From VFBF01 sp034440275 (GTDB lineage: Bacteria; Pseudomonadota; Alphaproteobacteria; Caulobacterales; Aquidulcibacteraceae), in the NCBI GenBank assembly GCA_034440275.1, contig JAWXBS010000171.1, positions 1 to 55,846 of the forward strand: DNA of 55,846 nucleotides, in the 5' to 3' direction. Every line of letters begins with the position of its first letter. Positions within the stretch are counted from its first letter, which is position 1. Shown in pieces: positions 43,000-51,527 of this stretch. The notes below the pieces were generated by a model that made no database searches, was not told the DNA's origin, and worked only from the letters and a program-made list of their open reading frames with translations. The translations under genes and the position numbers were made by a program.

Positions 43000-43403
43000 A
43001 GCTGGGCGATCCAGGCGCGCACGATGTCTTCCAGCGCCGCGCGATGCTGGGTGAATGTCTTGCCCGCGCCAACGGTGACGAGGCAGCGATCGGGCGCGAG
43101 CCATTTCACCATGTCGTGCGGATCGGGAATCTCCATCTTGAGCGCAGCCTTCGCCTTGGCGCCGCGATGAAACACCAACTGCAACGCGTCGGTCGAACGC
43201 AGATGCGTCGTCGCGAAATAATCGGTGGTGCGATAGCTCGGCGCGTTCCATTTCACCCCTTCGCGGATGAGCGGATCGACGCCGAGAATAAGTTTTCGCG
43301 TCGCGACGATCTCCTTCTTCAAGGGATGATCGAGCGACTTGATGAAGGCGACGACGGCGGGGTCTTCCTGCGCACCGTCGTCGGCGATGGACTTTTTCGC
43401 CAT
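42996..43403 (-). CDS. DUF1801 domain protein (YdhG-like)
   Basis: A 135-aa protein: VAFIKSLDHPLKKEIVATRKLILGVDPLIREGVKWNAPSYRT, the typical DUF1801 core. The family is structurally iron-chaperone-like (frataxin-like fold) but functionally unclear. It lies between SRPBCC (3 nt upstream) and the AlkD-like gene. Confidence 0.88.
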   Translation of the reverse strand: MAKKSIADDGAQEDPAVVAFIKSLDHPLKKEIVATRKLILGVDPLIREGVKWNAPSYRTTDYFATTHLRSTDALQLVFHRGAKAKAALKMEIPDPHDMVKWLAPDRCLVTVGAGKTFTQHRAALEDIVRAWIAQL

Positions 43404-43406
43404 ACG

Positions 43407-43907
43407 TCAGGCCGCCGCGAAAATCTCGTCGAGACGCGCATAGCTCATCTCCATGCCATCGGTCATGCCGGTCGAGACGGCGGTGTCGCGCGATTCCTTC
43501 GTGTGGAAATCCATGAACACGGTCATGGTCGTCACGCCGCCGCTTTCCTCGAACGTGTTGCGGATGAAGCACCCTTCGCCCATGTCGCCGCCGACGTCGC
43601 CAGGGTCGAAATACTGCGTGTACGCGAGCTGCGTCGGCGCATCGACTTCACCGAACGCGCCGTGGAAACCGAATTCCTCGCCGCCTTCATCCCTGCGCCA
43701 GCGCCAGAGATACACGCCGCCCACCTGCACATCCATCTCGCACACAGGCATGGTCCAGCCGGGCATGCCCTGACACCAGCGCTTAAGGAGCTGCGGCTCC
43801 GTATGTGCACGCCAGAGCAGTTCGCGCGGGGCGTTGAAGGAGCGGCGGACCTCGACGGTCGTATCGCTCGGCTGGCGCACATCGACCGTTGCGAAGAATG
43901 TCGGCAC
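43407..43907 (-). CDS. SRPBCC / AHSA1-family protein, GTG start
   Basis: A 166-aa START-like fold: VRRSFNAPRELLWRAHTEPQLLKRWCQGMPGW, WRWRRDEGGEEFGFHGAFGEVDAPTQLAYTQYFDP, and GMTDGMEMSYARLDEI at the end. Such proteins usually accompany an ArsR regulator, as here. The start GTG at 43907 has GGGAGA upstream; no ATG suits the domain. The ligand is unknown. Confidence 0.85.
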   Translation of the reverse strand: MPTFFATVDVRQPSDTTVEVRRSFNAPRELLWRAHTEPQLLKRWCQGMPGWTMPVCEMDVQVGGVYLWRWRRDEGGEEFGFHGAFGEVDAPTQLAYTQYFDPGDVGGDMGEGCFIRNTFEESGGVTTMTVFMDFHTKESRDTAVSTGMTDGMEMSYARLDEIFAAA

Positions 43908-44003
43908 GATCGTCTCTCCCTTGCTATCGCGGCGACGCCGGAAGCGTCTGCTTAAAGGACGAATGATCGGAGAGGACTCCGACACGCGTCCTGTGAAAAT
44001 TCG

Positions 44004-44441
44004 TCAGCCGTTGAAGGCTTTCTCCAGATCCGCGACGATGATCTTCTTCATCTTCAGCATGGCCTGCATCGCACGATCGGCCTTGGTGCGATCAGAATGG
44101 CCGATGAACGTCATCAGCGCGTCCGGCACGACCTGCCAGGACATGCCGTATTTGTCCTTGCACCAGGCACAGTGACTTTCGGCGCCGCCTTTCGCGGTGA
44201 GCTTGTCCCAGTAGTGGTCCACCTCCGCCTGGTCCTTGCACTTGATGACGAAGGAGACGGAGTCGTTGAACTGGTGGTGCGGGCCGCCGTTCAGAAGCTG
44301 AAAGCGCTGGCCTTCGATGGTGACGAAGCCGGTCATCGGGTTGAGATCTTCAGCTTCGACGTTTGCGAAGATGGACTTGTAGTAGGCGACGGCTTCTTCC
44401 GGCGTGACGGGAATCCACAGGCACGGCGTGATCCTGGACAT
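44004..44441 (-). CDS. VOC family protein (PhnB/3-demethylubiquinone methyltransferase-like)
   Basis: A 145-aa glyoxalase-fold protein: ITPCLWIPVTPEEAVAYYKSIFANVE, GQRFQLLNGGPHHQFNDSVSFVI, CKDKYGMSWQVVPDAL. The name 3-demethylubiquinone methyltransferase attached to this family is misleading; no methyltransferase fold is present. It follows arsR by 29 nt. Confidence 0.9.
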   Translation of the reverse strand: MSRITPCLWIPVTPEEAVAYYKSIFANVEAEDLNPMTGFVTIEGQRFQLLNGGPHHQFNDSVSFVIKCKDQAEVDHYWDKLTAKGGAESHCAWCKDKYGMSWQVVPDALMTFIGHSDRTKADRAMQAMLKMKKIIVADLEKAFNG

Positions 44442-44470
44442 GGTTGTCTCCCTGTTTCTAGTTTTTCGCC

Positions 44471-44818
44471 TCAGTTCTTTGCTTTGGGCGGTTTGCCCTG
44501 CATTTCATCGAGCAGCGCATCGAGGCGCACGAAGTTCATCTCCCATAGCGCGCGGTAGCGTTCGAGAAAGGCGTTGGCTTCCTTCAACGGCTCTGCCTCC
44601 AGCTTGCGCGGCCGGCGTTGCGCGTCCTGGCCGATGGAAATCAGACCAGCGCGTTCGAGCACCTTCAGATGCTTGGAGACCGCAGGCTGCGAGATCGCGA
44701 ACGGCTCGGCGAGCTCGGCGACGGACGCCTCCCCCGTCGCAAGCCGGGCGAGGATGGCCCGCCGCGTCGGATCGGCGAGGGCCGCGAAGGTTGCGTCGAG
44801 ACGGTCAGCGTCGATCAT
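44471..44818 (-). CDS. ArsR family transcriptional regulator
   Basis: A 115-aa winged-helix repressor: LADPTRRAILARLATGEASVAELAEPFAISQPAVSKHLKVLERAGLI. It lacks the CxC metal motif of ArsR/SmtB metal sensors, so it is the SdpR-like branch that partners SRPBCC/VOC genes. The ATG at 44818 is 2 nt from an inverted repeat (44821-44836), suggesting autorepression at the ribosome-binding site. Confidence 0.9.
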   Translation of the reverse strand: MIDADRLDATFAALADPTRRAILARLATGEASVAELAEPFAISQPAVSKHLKVLERAGLISIGQDAQRRPRKLEAEPLKEANAFLERYRALWEMNFVRLDALLDEMQGKPPKAKN

Positions 44819-44820
44819 CA

Positions 44821-44836
44821 ATAACGTTCCAGTTAT
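44821..44836 (-). promoter_or_regulatory. Putative ArsR operator over the arsR leader
   Basis: A perfect ATAAC-N6-GTTAT inverted repeat directly before the arsR start. Another ATAAC half lies at 44848-44852 on the minus strand. The AT-rich content stands out. Confidence 0.5.
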
Positions 44837-44890
44837 ATCGCCATGTAGTTATGGAATGAATTTCAGCGTCCGTGAACACGGCTCTTGAAT

Positions 44891-44917
44891 CGATATATCG
44901 AAATATTAGATATATCG
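44891..44917 (+). promoter_or_regulatory. Putative PadR operator
   Basis: Perfect 9-bp arms CGATATATC and GATATATCG are separated by 9 nt, 42 nt before the padR ATG. The left arm lies in a complete 12-bp palindrome (44890-44901). PadR proteins usually bind such AT-rich dyads in their own promoters. Confidence 0.65.
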
Positions 44918-44958
44918 AAGTCGGCGTCCGAAGGGTCGGATGCGACGGAGGAAAAGAC

Positions 44959-45522
44959 ATGTACGGATTTGGACATCATCGGCGCCGCTGGGGCGGACAC
45001 TTCACCGAAGGCCATCATGGCCACTGGGGCGCTCGCCATGGTGGGTTTCAGGGCGGCCCGCGCGGACGCGGCGGCCGCTACTTCGAGCACGGCGCGCTGA
45101 AGATCATCGCGCTCGCGCTGATCGCGGAGAAGCCGCGCAACGGCTACGAAATCATCAAGGCGGTCGGCGAGAAGACCGGCGGCGCCTACGAGCCCAGCCC
45201 CGGCGTCGTCTATCCGACGCTCAATCTACTGGAGGAATCCGGGCAGATCCGCGCCACGGAAATCGACGGCAAGAAGGTCTTCGAGATCACCGACGAGGGC
45301 CGCGCCGCGCTCGACGGCAACAAGACCATCCTCGAAGGCTTCGAGAGCCGCTTCTCGGGCGAGGGCGGCCAGCATCGCGGGCACCGCAGCGAAGTCCGCC
45401 GCGCCATGGGCCGACTGGTCAACGCCGTGCGCGCGAAGTTCGACGAAGGGGTCAGCGAGCAGGACATCCCCGTGCTCGTCGCAGCGATCGACGCGGCGGC
45501 GGACGCGGTGGAAAAGGCGTAG
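44959..45522 (+). CDS. PadR family transcriptional regulator
   Basis: A 187-aa regulator. An unusual His/Gly/Arg-rich N-terminal tail (about 1-40, with nine histidines) precedes the PadR winged helix ALIAEKPRNGYEIIKAVGEKTGGAYEPSPGVVYPTLNLLEESGQI. A helical C-terminal dimer arm follows. The His tail could bind metal; that is inference. ATG 44959 has GGAGGA 7 nt upstream. It is divergent from the arsR operon and has a dyad in its leader. Confidence 0.92.
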   Translation: MYGFGHHRRRWGGHFTEGHHGHWGARHGGFQGGPRGRGGRYFEHGALKIIALALIAEKPRNGYEIIKAVGEKTGGAYEPSPGVVYPTLNLLEESGQIRATEIDGKKVFEITDEGRAALDGNKTILEGFESRFSGEGGQHRGHRSEVRRAMGRLVNAVRAKFDEGVSEQDIPVLVAAIDAAADAVEKA

Positions 45523-45561
45523 CCTCTCGCGGGGATCGTGAGGTCGCGCTAGAGACCGGGC

Positions 45562-47961
45562 ATGACCGCCCGCTCCATCGCCGACCTCACGCCCGCTCGC
45601 GCCGCTCCTGACCTCGCCGCGCTGGCGAAACTCGAAGAGCGCATGCTCTGGCTGGCCGCGTGGACCATCCACAACGCCAACCACCTCCGCGAAAGCCGCG
45701 ACGGGTTGAAGGTGGGCGGCCACCAGGCGTCTTGCGCGTCGATGACGACGATCATGACGGCGCTGTTCTTCCACGCGCTAAAGCCGCAGGACCGCATCGC
45801 GGTGAAGCCGCATGCCAGCCCGCTGTTTCACGCGATCCAGTACATGCTCGGCCGGCAGACGCGCGAACAGCTTGAAGGCTTTCGCGCGCTCGGCGGCGCG
45901 CAATCTTATCCGTCACGCACCAAGGACAAGGACGACGTGGATTATTCCACGGGCTCTGTGGGCCTCGGCGTCGCGGTGACGGCGTTCGGCAGTCTCGTGC
46001 AGGACTATCTCGCCGCGCGCGGTAAGGTGGCGCCGGAGAATATGGGTCGCTTCATCGCGACGGTGGGCGACGCCGAACTCGACGAAGGCAATGTGTATGA
46101 AGCGCTGATCGAGGCGTGCAAGCACGACCTGCGCAACATCTGGTGGATCGTCGACTACAATCGCCAGTCGCTCGACGCGGTGACGCCGGACCGCATGTTC
46201 GACCGCTTCGACGACATCTTCGCCGCCGCGGGTTGGCGAGTGGAGACACTCAAATACGGGCGACGTCTGCGCGATTCGTTCAAGGCGCCGGGCGGCGCGC
46301 AACTGCGCGAGTGGATCGATGCGTGCCCGAACGATCTATACGCGGCGCTGTGCTTCGAAGGCGGCGCGTCTTGGCGCGAGCGCCTTGATGCGGACCTCAA
46401 AGGCCCGGCGCAGAAACTGCTCGCCGGTCACGATGACGAAAGCCTCGCGCGGCTGATGACGTCGCTCGGCGGGCATTGTCTCGAGACGATGATCGAGGCG
46501 TTCGACCGCGCCGCGTCTTCGGAAACGCCGATCTTCATGCTCGCCTACACGGTGAAAGGCTGGCGCCTGCCCTTCCAGGGCCACAAGGACAACCATTCGG
46601 GCCTGATGAACCCGACGCAGATGGACGCCTTCCGCACGAAGATGGGCGTGCCGGAGGGCCGTGAGTGGGAGCCCTTCGCGGGACTGCCGATCGAGATCGA
46701 AACGCAGTGCAAGGCAGCCCTTCAGGCCGCGCCGTGGAGCGCAGACGTGCAGCGGCAGTTTGAAGCGCAGCGCATCCCGATCCCGTCGCGCGCCGATTTC
46801 CCGCGCGTCGATGATGCGGAAATTTCCACGCAGGCCGCGTTCGGAAAAATCCTGAACGACATCGCGCGCACCGGCGGCCCGCTCGCGGACGCCATCGTGA
46901 CCACGTCCCCGGACGTGTCCGTCTCCACCAATCTTGGCGCATGGGTGAACCGGCGCGGCCTCTTCAACCGCAAGACCGACGAGGACGTCTTCCGCAAGCG
47001 CAAGATCGCCTCCGCACAGATCTGGACCGAGACGCCGGCGGGACAGCACATCGAACTCGGCATCGCCGAGCACAATCTCTTTCTCAATCTCGCGGCGTTC
47101 GGCCTGTCGGCGCCGCATTTCGGCGAGCGCCTGCTGCCGATCGGCACGCTCTACGATCCGTTCATCGCGCGCGGCTTGGATGCACTAAACTACGCCTGCT
47201 ACCAGGACGCGCGCTTCATTCTCGTCGCGACGCCATCGGGCGTGACGCTCGGCCCCGAAGGCGGCGCGCACCAGTCGATCTCGACGCCGCTCATCGGCAT
47301 GGGACAGGCGGGGCTTACGTCTTGGGAGCCGGCGTTTGCGGACGAGGTGTGCGTGCTGATGCGCCACGCACTCGAACACATGCAGGCCGACGACGGCGAG
47401 AGTTCGTATTTCCGCCTCTCGACGCGCGCGCTGACGCAGCCGAAGCGCGAGAGCGATGCGTGGGAAGCGGACGCGCTGAAAGGCGCCTACTGGCTGATCC
47501 CGCCGGGGCCGGACTGCGATCTAGTCATCGCCTATCAGGGCGCGCTCGCGCCGGAAGCGCTGGAGGCGCATGCGCGATTGCTCGATGATCATCCCGGCGC
47601 AGGATTGCTGGCGATCACGAGTGCGGACTTGCTACACCGTGATTGGACGGCGGCAGGACGACGACGCTGGGTCGCCCGTACCGTCGGCGCCCCGCCGGCT
47701 CTTTCCGGCCGGCAAGTTGCCGGCGCTACAAGCCATATCGCCAGCCTATTGTCCGGCGCTTCTCGTCACGCCGGCATCGTCACGCTGATCGACGGTTCGC
47801 CGTCTGCGCTCTCATGGCTCGGCGGCGTGCACGGCCATCGCGTGCGCGCGCTGGGCGTGGAAAATTTCGGGCAGACCGGCGATCTGCCCGACCTCTATCG
47901 CATCATGCGTCTCGACGCCGACGCCATCCTCGACGCCGCCGCCGATCTCGCTCTGGACTGA
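45562..47961 (+). CDS. Transketolase / homodimeric pyruvate dehydrogenase E1-like enzyme
   Basis: A 799-aa thiamine-diphosphate enzyme. The ThDP motif is GDAELDEGNVYEALIEACKHDLRNIWWIVDYNRQSLD at about residues 177-213, an AceE-type pattern. ELGIAEHNLFLNLAAFGLS carries the catalytic Glu of the Pyr domain, followed by the C-terminal transketolase domain. It is shorter than AceE (about 890 aa) and no dihydrolipoyl acyltransferase gene is near, so the acceptor is uncertain. Residues about 707-735 contain a palindromic insert (47708-47724) not expected in this family. It is followed 4 nt later by a membrane-protein gene. Confidence 0.88.
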   Translation: MTARSIADLTPARAAPDLAALAKLEERMLWLAAWTIHNANHLRESRDGLKVGGHQASCASMTTIMTALFFHALKPQDRIAVKPHASPLFHAIQYMLGRQTREQLEGFRALGGAQSYPSRTKDKDDVDYSTGSVGLGVAVTAFGSLVQDYLAARGKVAPENMGRFIATVGDAELDEGNVYEALIEACKHDLRNIWWIVDYNRQSLDAVTPDRMFDRFDDIFAAAGWRVETLKYGRRLRDSFKAPGGAQLREWIDACPNDLYAALCFEGGASWRERLDADLKGPAQKLLAGHDDESLARLMTSLGGHCLETMIEAFDRAASSETPIFMLAYTVKGWRLPFQGHKDNHSGLMNPTQMDAFRTKMGVPEGREWEPFAGLPIEIETQCKAALQAAPWSADVQRQFEAQRIPIPSRADFPRVDDAEISTQAAFGKILNDIARTGGPLADAIVTTSPDVSVSTNLGAWVNRRGLFNRKTDEDVFRKRKIASAQIWTETPAGQHIELGIAEHNLFLNLAAFGLSAPHFGERLLPIGTLYDPFIARGLDALNYACYQDARFILVATPSGVTLGPEGGAHQSISTPLIGMGQAGLTSWEPAFADEVCVLMRHALEHMQADDGESSYFRLSTRALTQPKRESDAWEADALKGAYWLIPPGPDCDLVIAYQGALAPEALEAHARLLDDHPGAGLLAITSADLLHRDWTAAGRRRWVARTVGAPPALSGRQVAGATSHIASLLSGASRHAGIVTLIDGSPSALSWLGGVHGHRVRALGVENFGQTGDLPDLYRIMRLDADAILDAAADLALD
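47708..47724. repeat. REP-like palindrome inside the transketolase-like gene
   Basis: A perfect 17-nt palindrome, GCCGGC-N5-GCCGGC with AAGTT centre, inside the coding sequence at about residues 716-721. The same arms occur at 23687-23703. The frame is kept through it. Confidence 0.6.
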
Positions 47962-47965
47962 CATC

Positions 47966-48544
47966 ATGCAAGACATCATCGCTACCGTGCAGCGCGCGTT
48001 TGCGACGCTGGGTTTCGCCGAATGGCTCGCCGTGGGTTCTGCGCTCGCCGCGTTCTTCTCTTTCCTGCTCAACCGCGGCACGGTGAAACGGCAGGAACGC
48101 ATGGCGCTGGAGTCGTTGCGCGCCGCGCGCGACACCGATCTCATCGCCTGGGCGAGCGAGGTCATCGAACGCCTCGCCGATGCGCAGATGATGTGCCGAG
48201 AGATGGATGACGGGCTGATTCCCGAAACCGAACTGCTCACCCGCCGCAGCGAAGCGCGGACCCGGATTTCCGCCTTGATGGACCGCGGACGCGTGTTCTT
48301 TCCGAACGTCGTCGACCAGCAGGAAGAAGGCAAAGCCGCAGCTTTTCAGGGCAAGCGGCAGAAGGCGCTGAACGCCATCTATGCGGCCTATCGCACCGTG
48401 AGCGACGTTACCCGGCCGGGCGGCCCGACCGCGCGCGAAGCCGTGCTCGCCATCGTCGAGCACAAGCGCGACTTCGTCTCCGAGGTGTTCCTGCACGTCG
48501 ACCCGCGCCGCCGTCGCGACATCATCTCGCAACTCGAGACTTGA
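47966..48544 (+). CDS. Single-TM protein with helical domain, unknown
   Basis: A 192-aa protein. A transmembrane helix at about 17-35 (AEWLAVGSALAAFFSFLLN) is followed by a charged helical cytoplasmic part. The size and layout recall small DUF4760-like proteins, but I cannot name it. It starts 4 nt after the transketolase-like gene and ends at a bidirectional hairpin. Confidence 0.7.
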   Translation: MQDIIATVQRAFATLGFAEWLAVGSALAAFFSFLLNRGTVKRQERMALESLRAARDTDLIAWASEVIERLADAQMMCREMDDGLIPETELLTRRSEARTRISALMDRGRVFFPNVVDQQEEGKAAAFQGKRQKALNAIYAAYRTVSDVTRPGGPTAREAVLAIVEHKRDFVSEVFLHVDPRRRRDIISQLET

Positions 48545-48546
48545 CG

Positions 48547-48578
48547 AAAAAATGCGGCGCTTCGTGAAGAAGCGCCGC
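48547..48578. terminator. Bidirectional terminator between convergent genes
   Basis: A 10-bp perfect stem (48554-48563 and 48569-48578, loop of 5). A6 at 48547-48552 gives a T6 tract on the minus strand, terminating the CHK-kinase operon. On the plus strand it lies 9 nt after the stop of the 192-aa gene. Confidence 0.75.
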
Positions 48579-48670
48579 GAGGCAAGCACGGATGAGGGAT
48601 CGAATGGATCCGACATCCGCAAGCTCTCACTTCCCGCCTTCCGAGGCTGTGACGGAGGTCACGCCAACCG

Positions 48671-49744
48671 CTATAGCAACTTCAGCGCGTCGTGATCCAT
48701 GATCTGGCTCGCCGCGCCATTGAGCATGCAGAAGAACATATCGTCGCCACGCGCAGTCTGCGTGACCACCATCGCGGCGAAGAACGCGGTGAGGAACAGC
48801 TGGAAACTGCCGGCGGCGTAGTCGATCAGCACATCGTCGCGGCTGTAATCCTTCACGCCGAGCTTCACGAGCCCAGTGTGATAGCGATCCAGCAGCGCCT
48901 TTTCGTTGGCGCGACGTTCTTCCGTCGTGATGGCGCCGCCGAGAAAGTAAGCGACGTCGGTTGCGCCGGTCGAATAGGCAATCGACTGCCAGTCGAGCAC
49001 CGTGATCGGACGCCCGCCCGCAGGCGTGCCGAACATCATGTTGTCGGGGCGGAAATCGCAGTGCGTGAGGCAACGCGGGCGGTCATTGCGCACGCGATTG
49101 ATGTCGAACTTGTCGACCATGGTCTGGCCGATGTGGCGCGCTTCCGGCGTCAGGCGCTCGGCGTACTTCACCGTGAAGCCCTGCCAGATCATCTTCACCA
49201 TCTCCGGCGAGATGAGCTTGGCGGCGCCGGAGGTGTTGCTCACCCAGGCGTAACCGTCGATGGCCGGATCCTGCCAGTGCGACGCGTGGAGCTTCGCCGC
49301 TTCGTCGATCACGATGCCCGCCGTTTCGACCGAAACGCCTTGCAACTGGTCGCCCTGCTCGGCGGGCGCCAGATCTTCCATCATCAGCACGAATTCGTGC
49401 GTCTCGTCGTCCACGTCGGTGAAATAGCAGCGCGGCGTGGAGATGAGCGCGGAGGCCGCGAGGTGCTTGTAGAAGTTCACCTCGCGCCAGTAATTGCCGA
49501 GCGACTTGCCGGTGTTGCGGCTCTCCTCACCCGGCGAGGGGAATTTGCCGACGATGGAGCGTGGCGCGTCGGCTGCATCGCGCGCATAGTCCAGCGCGAA
49601 GCGGACGCTTTCGCCGATCTGGCCGGTGCCCACGTTCTTCGCAGTGAAGGCCTTCACGTCGGCGTCGACGCCGCCTTCGCGCAGCACTTTCGTGAGCCAC
49701 GCGGCGTCGACTTCCTGCGGGCGGCGGATATCGGGCTTGCTCAT
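48671..49744 (-). CDS. Aminoglycoside phosphotransferase / CHK-kinase-like protein
   Basis: A 357-aa kinase-fold protein. The Brenner motif CLTHCDFRPDNMMFG (catalytic Asp) and metal-binding VLDWQSIAYSTGATDVAYFLGG are seen, with ATP-lysine in RSIVGKFPSP. It resembles ecdysteroid/CHK-like kinases in caulobacterial lipid or steroid clusters. The substrate is unknown. Start 49744 overlaps the SnoaL stop by 4 nt. Confidence 0.85.
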   Translation of the reverse strand: MSKPDIRRPQEVDAAWLTKVLREGGVDADVKAFTAKNVGTGQIGESVRFALDYARDAADAPRSIVGKFPSPGEESRNTGKSLGNYWREVNFYKHLAASALISTPRCYFTDVDDETHEFVLMMEDLAPAEQGDQLQGVSVETAGIVIDEAAKLHASHWQDPAIDGYAWVSNTSGAAKLISPEMVKMIWQGFTVKYAERLTPEARHIGQTMVDKFDINRVRNDRPRCLTHCDFRPDNMMFGTPAGGRPITVLDWQSIAYSTGATDVAYFLGGAITTEERRANEKALLDRYHTGLVKLGVKDYSRDDVLIDYAAGSFQLFLTAFFAAMVVTQTARGDDMFFCMLNGAASQIMDHDALKLL

Positions 49745-50097
49745 GCGGCGGGCAACGTGTGGACGAAGACTTCGTTGAGCGCGATCTCGTCGCCGCGCAG
49801 GATCACGAGATCGAAGCCGCGCATGCGCCCCATCTCGCCGTTCTCGCCGATGTCGGCGAACCAGCGACCGCAGAAGCCGCCGTCGATGGCCCATGTCTCA
49901 TCGGGGTTATAGCGAATCGGCGGCGTCGCCGCGAAAAGCCCCGTGAGATAGGCGCGCAATGCTTCGCGACCCTTGAGGCCGGCCGGGACCTGCGGATCCT
50001 TGTAGTCGCAGTCTTCCGTGTAGAAGCGGACGAGGCGCTCCACGTCCTTCTCGGACCACGCCTTCAGCCAGTCGGCGTTGAACTGTTCGATGTTCAT
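49741..50097 (-). CDS. SnoaL-like / NTF2-fold protein
   Basis: A 118-aa single NTF2-like cone: FNADWLKAWSEKDVERLVRFYTEDCDYKDPQVPAGLKGREALRAYLTGLF. Such proteins are polyketide cyclases, isomerases or dehydratases. It lies 4 nt after the FAD monooxygenase gene and is coupled to the CHK-like kinase, so a three-gene unit is likely. Confidence 0.87.
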   Translation of the reverse strand: MNIEQFNADWLKAWSEKDVERLVRFYTEDCDYKDPQVPAGLKGREALRAYLTGLFAATPPIRYNPDETWAIDGGFCGRWFADIGENGEMGRMRGFDLVILRGDEIALNEVFVHTLPAA

Positions 50098-50101
50098 CCG
50101 C

Positions 50102-51340
50102 TCAGGCTCCCAGCACGCGCGCGCGGTGCGCTTCGGTGAACATTTCCGCCGGCGCGTGTTCGGGGCCCGCCATCACGGCGACGGAGTGCATCTTCAGCGA
50201 CGGATCGGCGGCGGAACGCTCGTGGAAGCTCTTGCGACGCTGCATGGCGGCTTCGCCGAATTCCATGTCGAGCGACGCTTGCAGGCCCGCCGCGAAGCGC
50301 AGGCGCCGCATGCGTTCCGTGCGTTCCTCGGCAAAGGCGGAGAAGTCGGCGTTTGCGTAGTCGTCCGTCGCTTTCAGCACATCGGTGACCGTGCGCACGT
50401 CGCGATAGGTGATCGAAAGACCGAGACCGATGATCGGATCGTTCCAGCCCGCTGCATCACCGACGAGAACGACGCCCCTGGCGAACGGTTTGTCGGTCCA
50501 GCTGTCACTATTGAAATAGCTGAAGAGTGGGCCGGCCGGCGTGCCGTTGGCGATAGCCTCGTTCTTCGGACACGACTGCATGCGGAACGCTTCGAGAAAG
50601 CGCTGCGGGCCTTCAGGCCCCGTGAACCGGCTGCGTTCCTCCAGCGAATAGCCGCCATAGACGCGCACGCGGCCGTTGCCTTGCGGGAACGCGAGGAAAC
50701 CGAAGTCCCCTTCCGTGCCGATGGCCTGCAGGTCGTCGCTCCAGTTCTCGACGCCATCGACCAGCAGCCCTGCGAACCAGTGGTGCGGCTTGTCCTGATG
50801 CAGCGTGATGCCCGCCGCCTCGCGCACCGGAGACATGCGACCGTCGGCGCCGACGATGAGCGGCGCGCGCGCCGTGCGCTCGACGCCGTCGTGCGTGAAC
50901 CAAACCTCCGGCGCATCGCCGGTGACGATCTTCGTCACGTTCACCGGCCGCAGCGCTTCCGCACCCACCTTGCCGGCCTCAACGAACAACGTCTCGCAAT
51001 GCACGGGGTGGCGGATGCACAGCGGCCCCGGCACGCCAGGCATAAAGATGTCCAGCGGCTGCGCCGAGGCTTCGGCCGCTTCCGGCGCAATGCTCTCGTC
51101 GTAGGTGATGTGGCGTTTGAGGTGATGGCCGCCCGCCGCCATCAGCGTGTCGTAGAGACCTACGCGCTGCGTCTCGATCACGCCCCACGGCGCGATCCAT
51201 TCGCCGCGCACGCGGTCCTGATAGGCTTCCTGCGCTTCGAGCAGCAAAACGCGCTTGCCGTGACGGGCCATGACGGTCGCGAGCGCAGAGCCGCCGATGC
51301 CGCCGCCGACGACGATGAGATCGTATGAATCTTTCGCCAT
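50102..51340 (-). CDS. FAD-dependent aromatic-type monooxygenase/oxidoreductase
   Basis: A 412-aa flavoprotein of the PHBH group: VVGGGIGGSALATVMARHGKRVLLLEA, IVGADGRMSPVR and GVVLVGDAAGWNDPIIGLGLSITYRDV (the GD motif). It could be a hydroxylase or a geranylgeranyl-reductase-type enzyme; the substrate is unreadable. It heads the operon, divergent from an enoyl-CoA hydratase. Confidence 0.88.
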   Translation of the reverse strand: MAKDSYDLIVVGGGIGGSALATVMARHGKRVLLLEAQEAYQDRVRGEWIAPWGVIETQRVGLYDTLMAAGGHHLKRHITYDESIAPEAAEASAQPLDIFMPGVPGPLCIRHPVHCETLFVEAGKVGAEALRPVNVTKIVTGDAPEVWFTHDGVERTARAPLIVGADGRMSPVREAAGITLHQDKPHHWFAGLLVDGVENWSDDLQAIGTEGDFGFLAFPQGNGRVRVYGGYSLEERSRFTGPEGPQRFLEAFRMQSCPKNEAIANGTPAGPLFSYFNSDSWTDKPFARGVVLVGDAAGWNDPIIGLGLSITYRDVRTVTDVLKATDDYANADFSAFAEERTERMRRLRFAAGLQASLDMEFGEAAMQRRKSFHERSAADPSLKMHSVAVMAGPEHAPAEMFTEAHRARVLGA

Positions 51341-51412
51341 TCCGGCGCGCTCCCTCGATTTCGTTCTTTGGCCGCTTATCTCGGTGCCGCCGCGTCAAGG
51401 CGGCGTGGGCGG

Positions 51413-51435
51413 TCGGAAGCACTTTCCGCTTCCGA
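51413..51435. promoter_or_regulatory. Inverted repeat in divergent intergenic region
   Basis: Perfect 8-bp arms TCGGAAGC and GCTTCCGA separated by 7 nt, in the 187-nt gap between the FAD monooxygenase and enoyl-CoA hydratase starts. It may be an operator; no regulator gene is adjacent. Confidence 0.35.
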
Positions 51436-51527
51436 AAAGGCGTTTGCAAGGCGCTCGCGCTTGCGAGGCGGCGGGGAACGTGATGCCTTCTGGGCAGCGC
51501 AAGAACATGACGTAACGGGAGCGAAAC

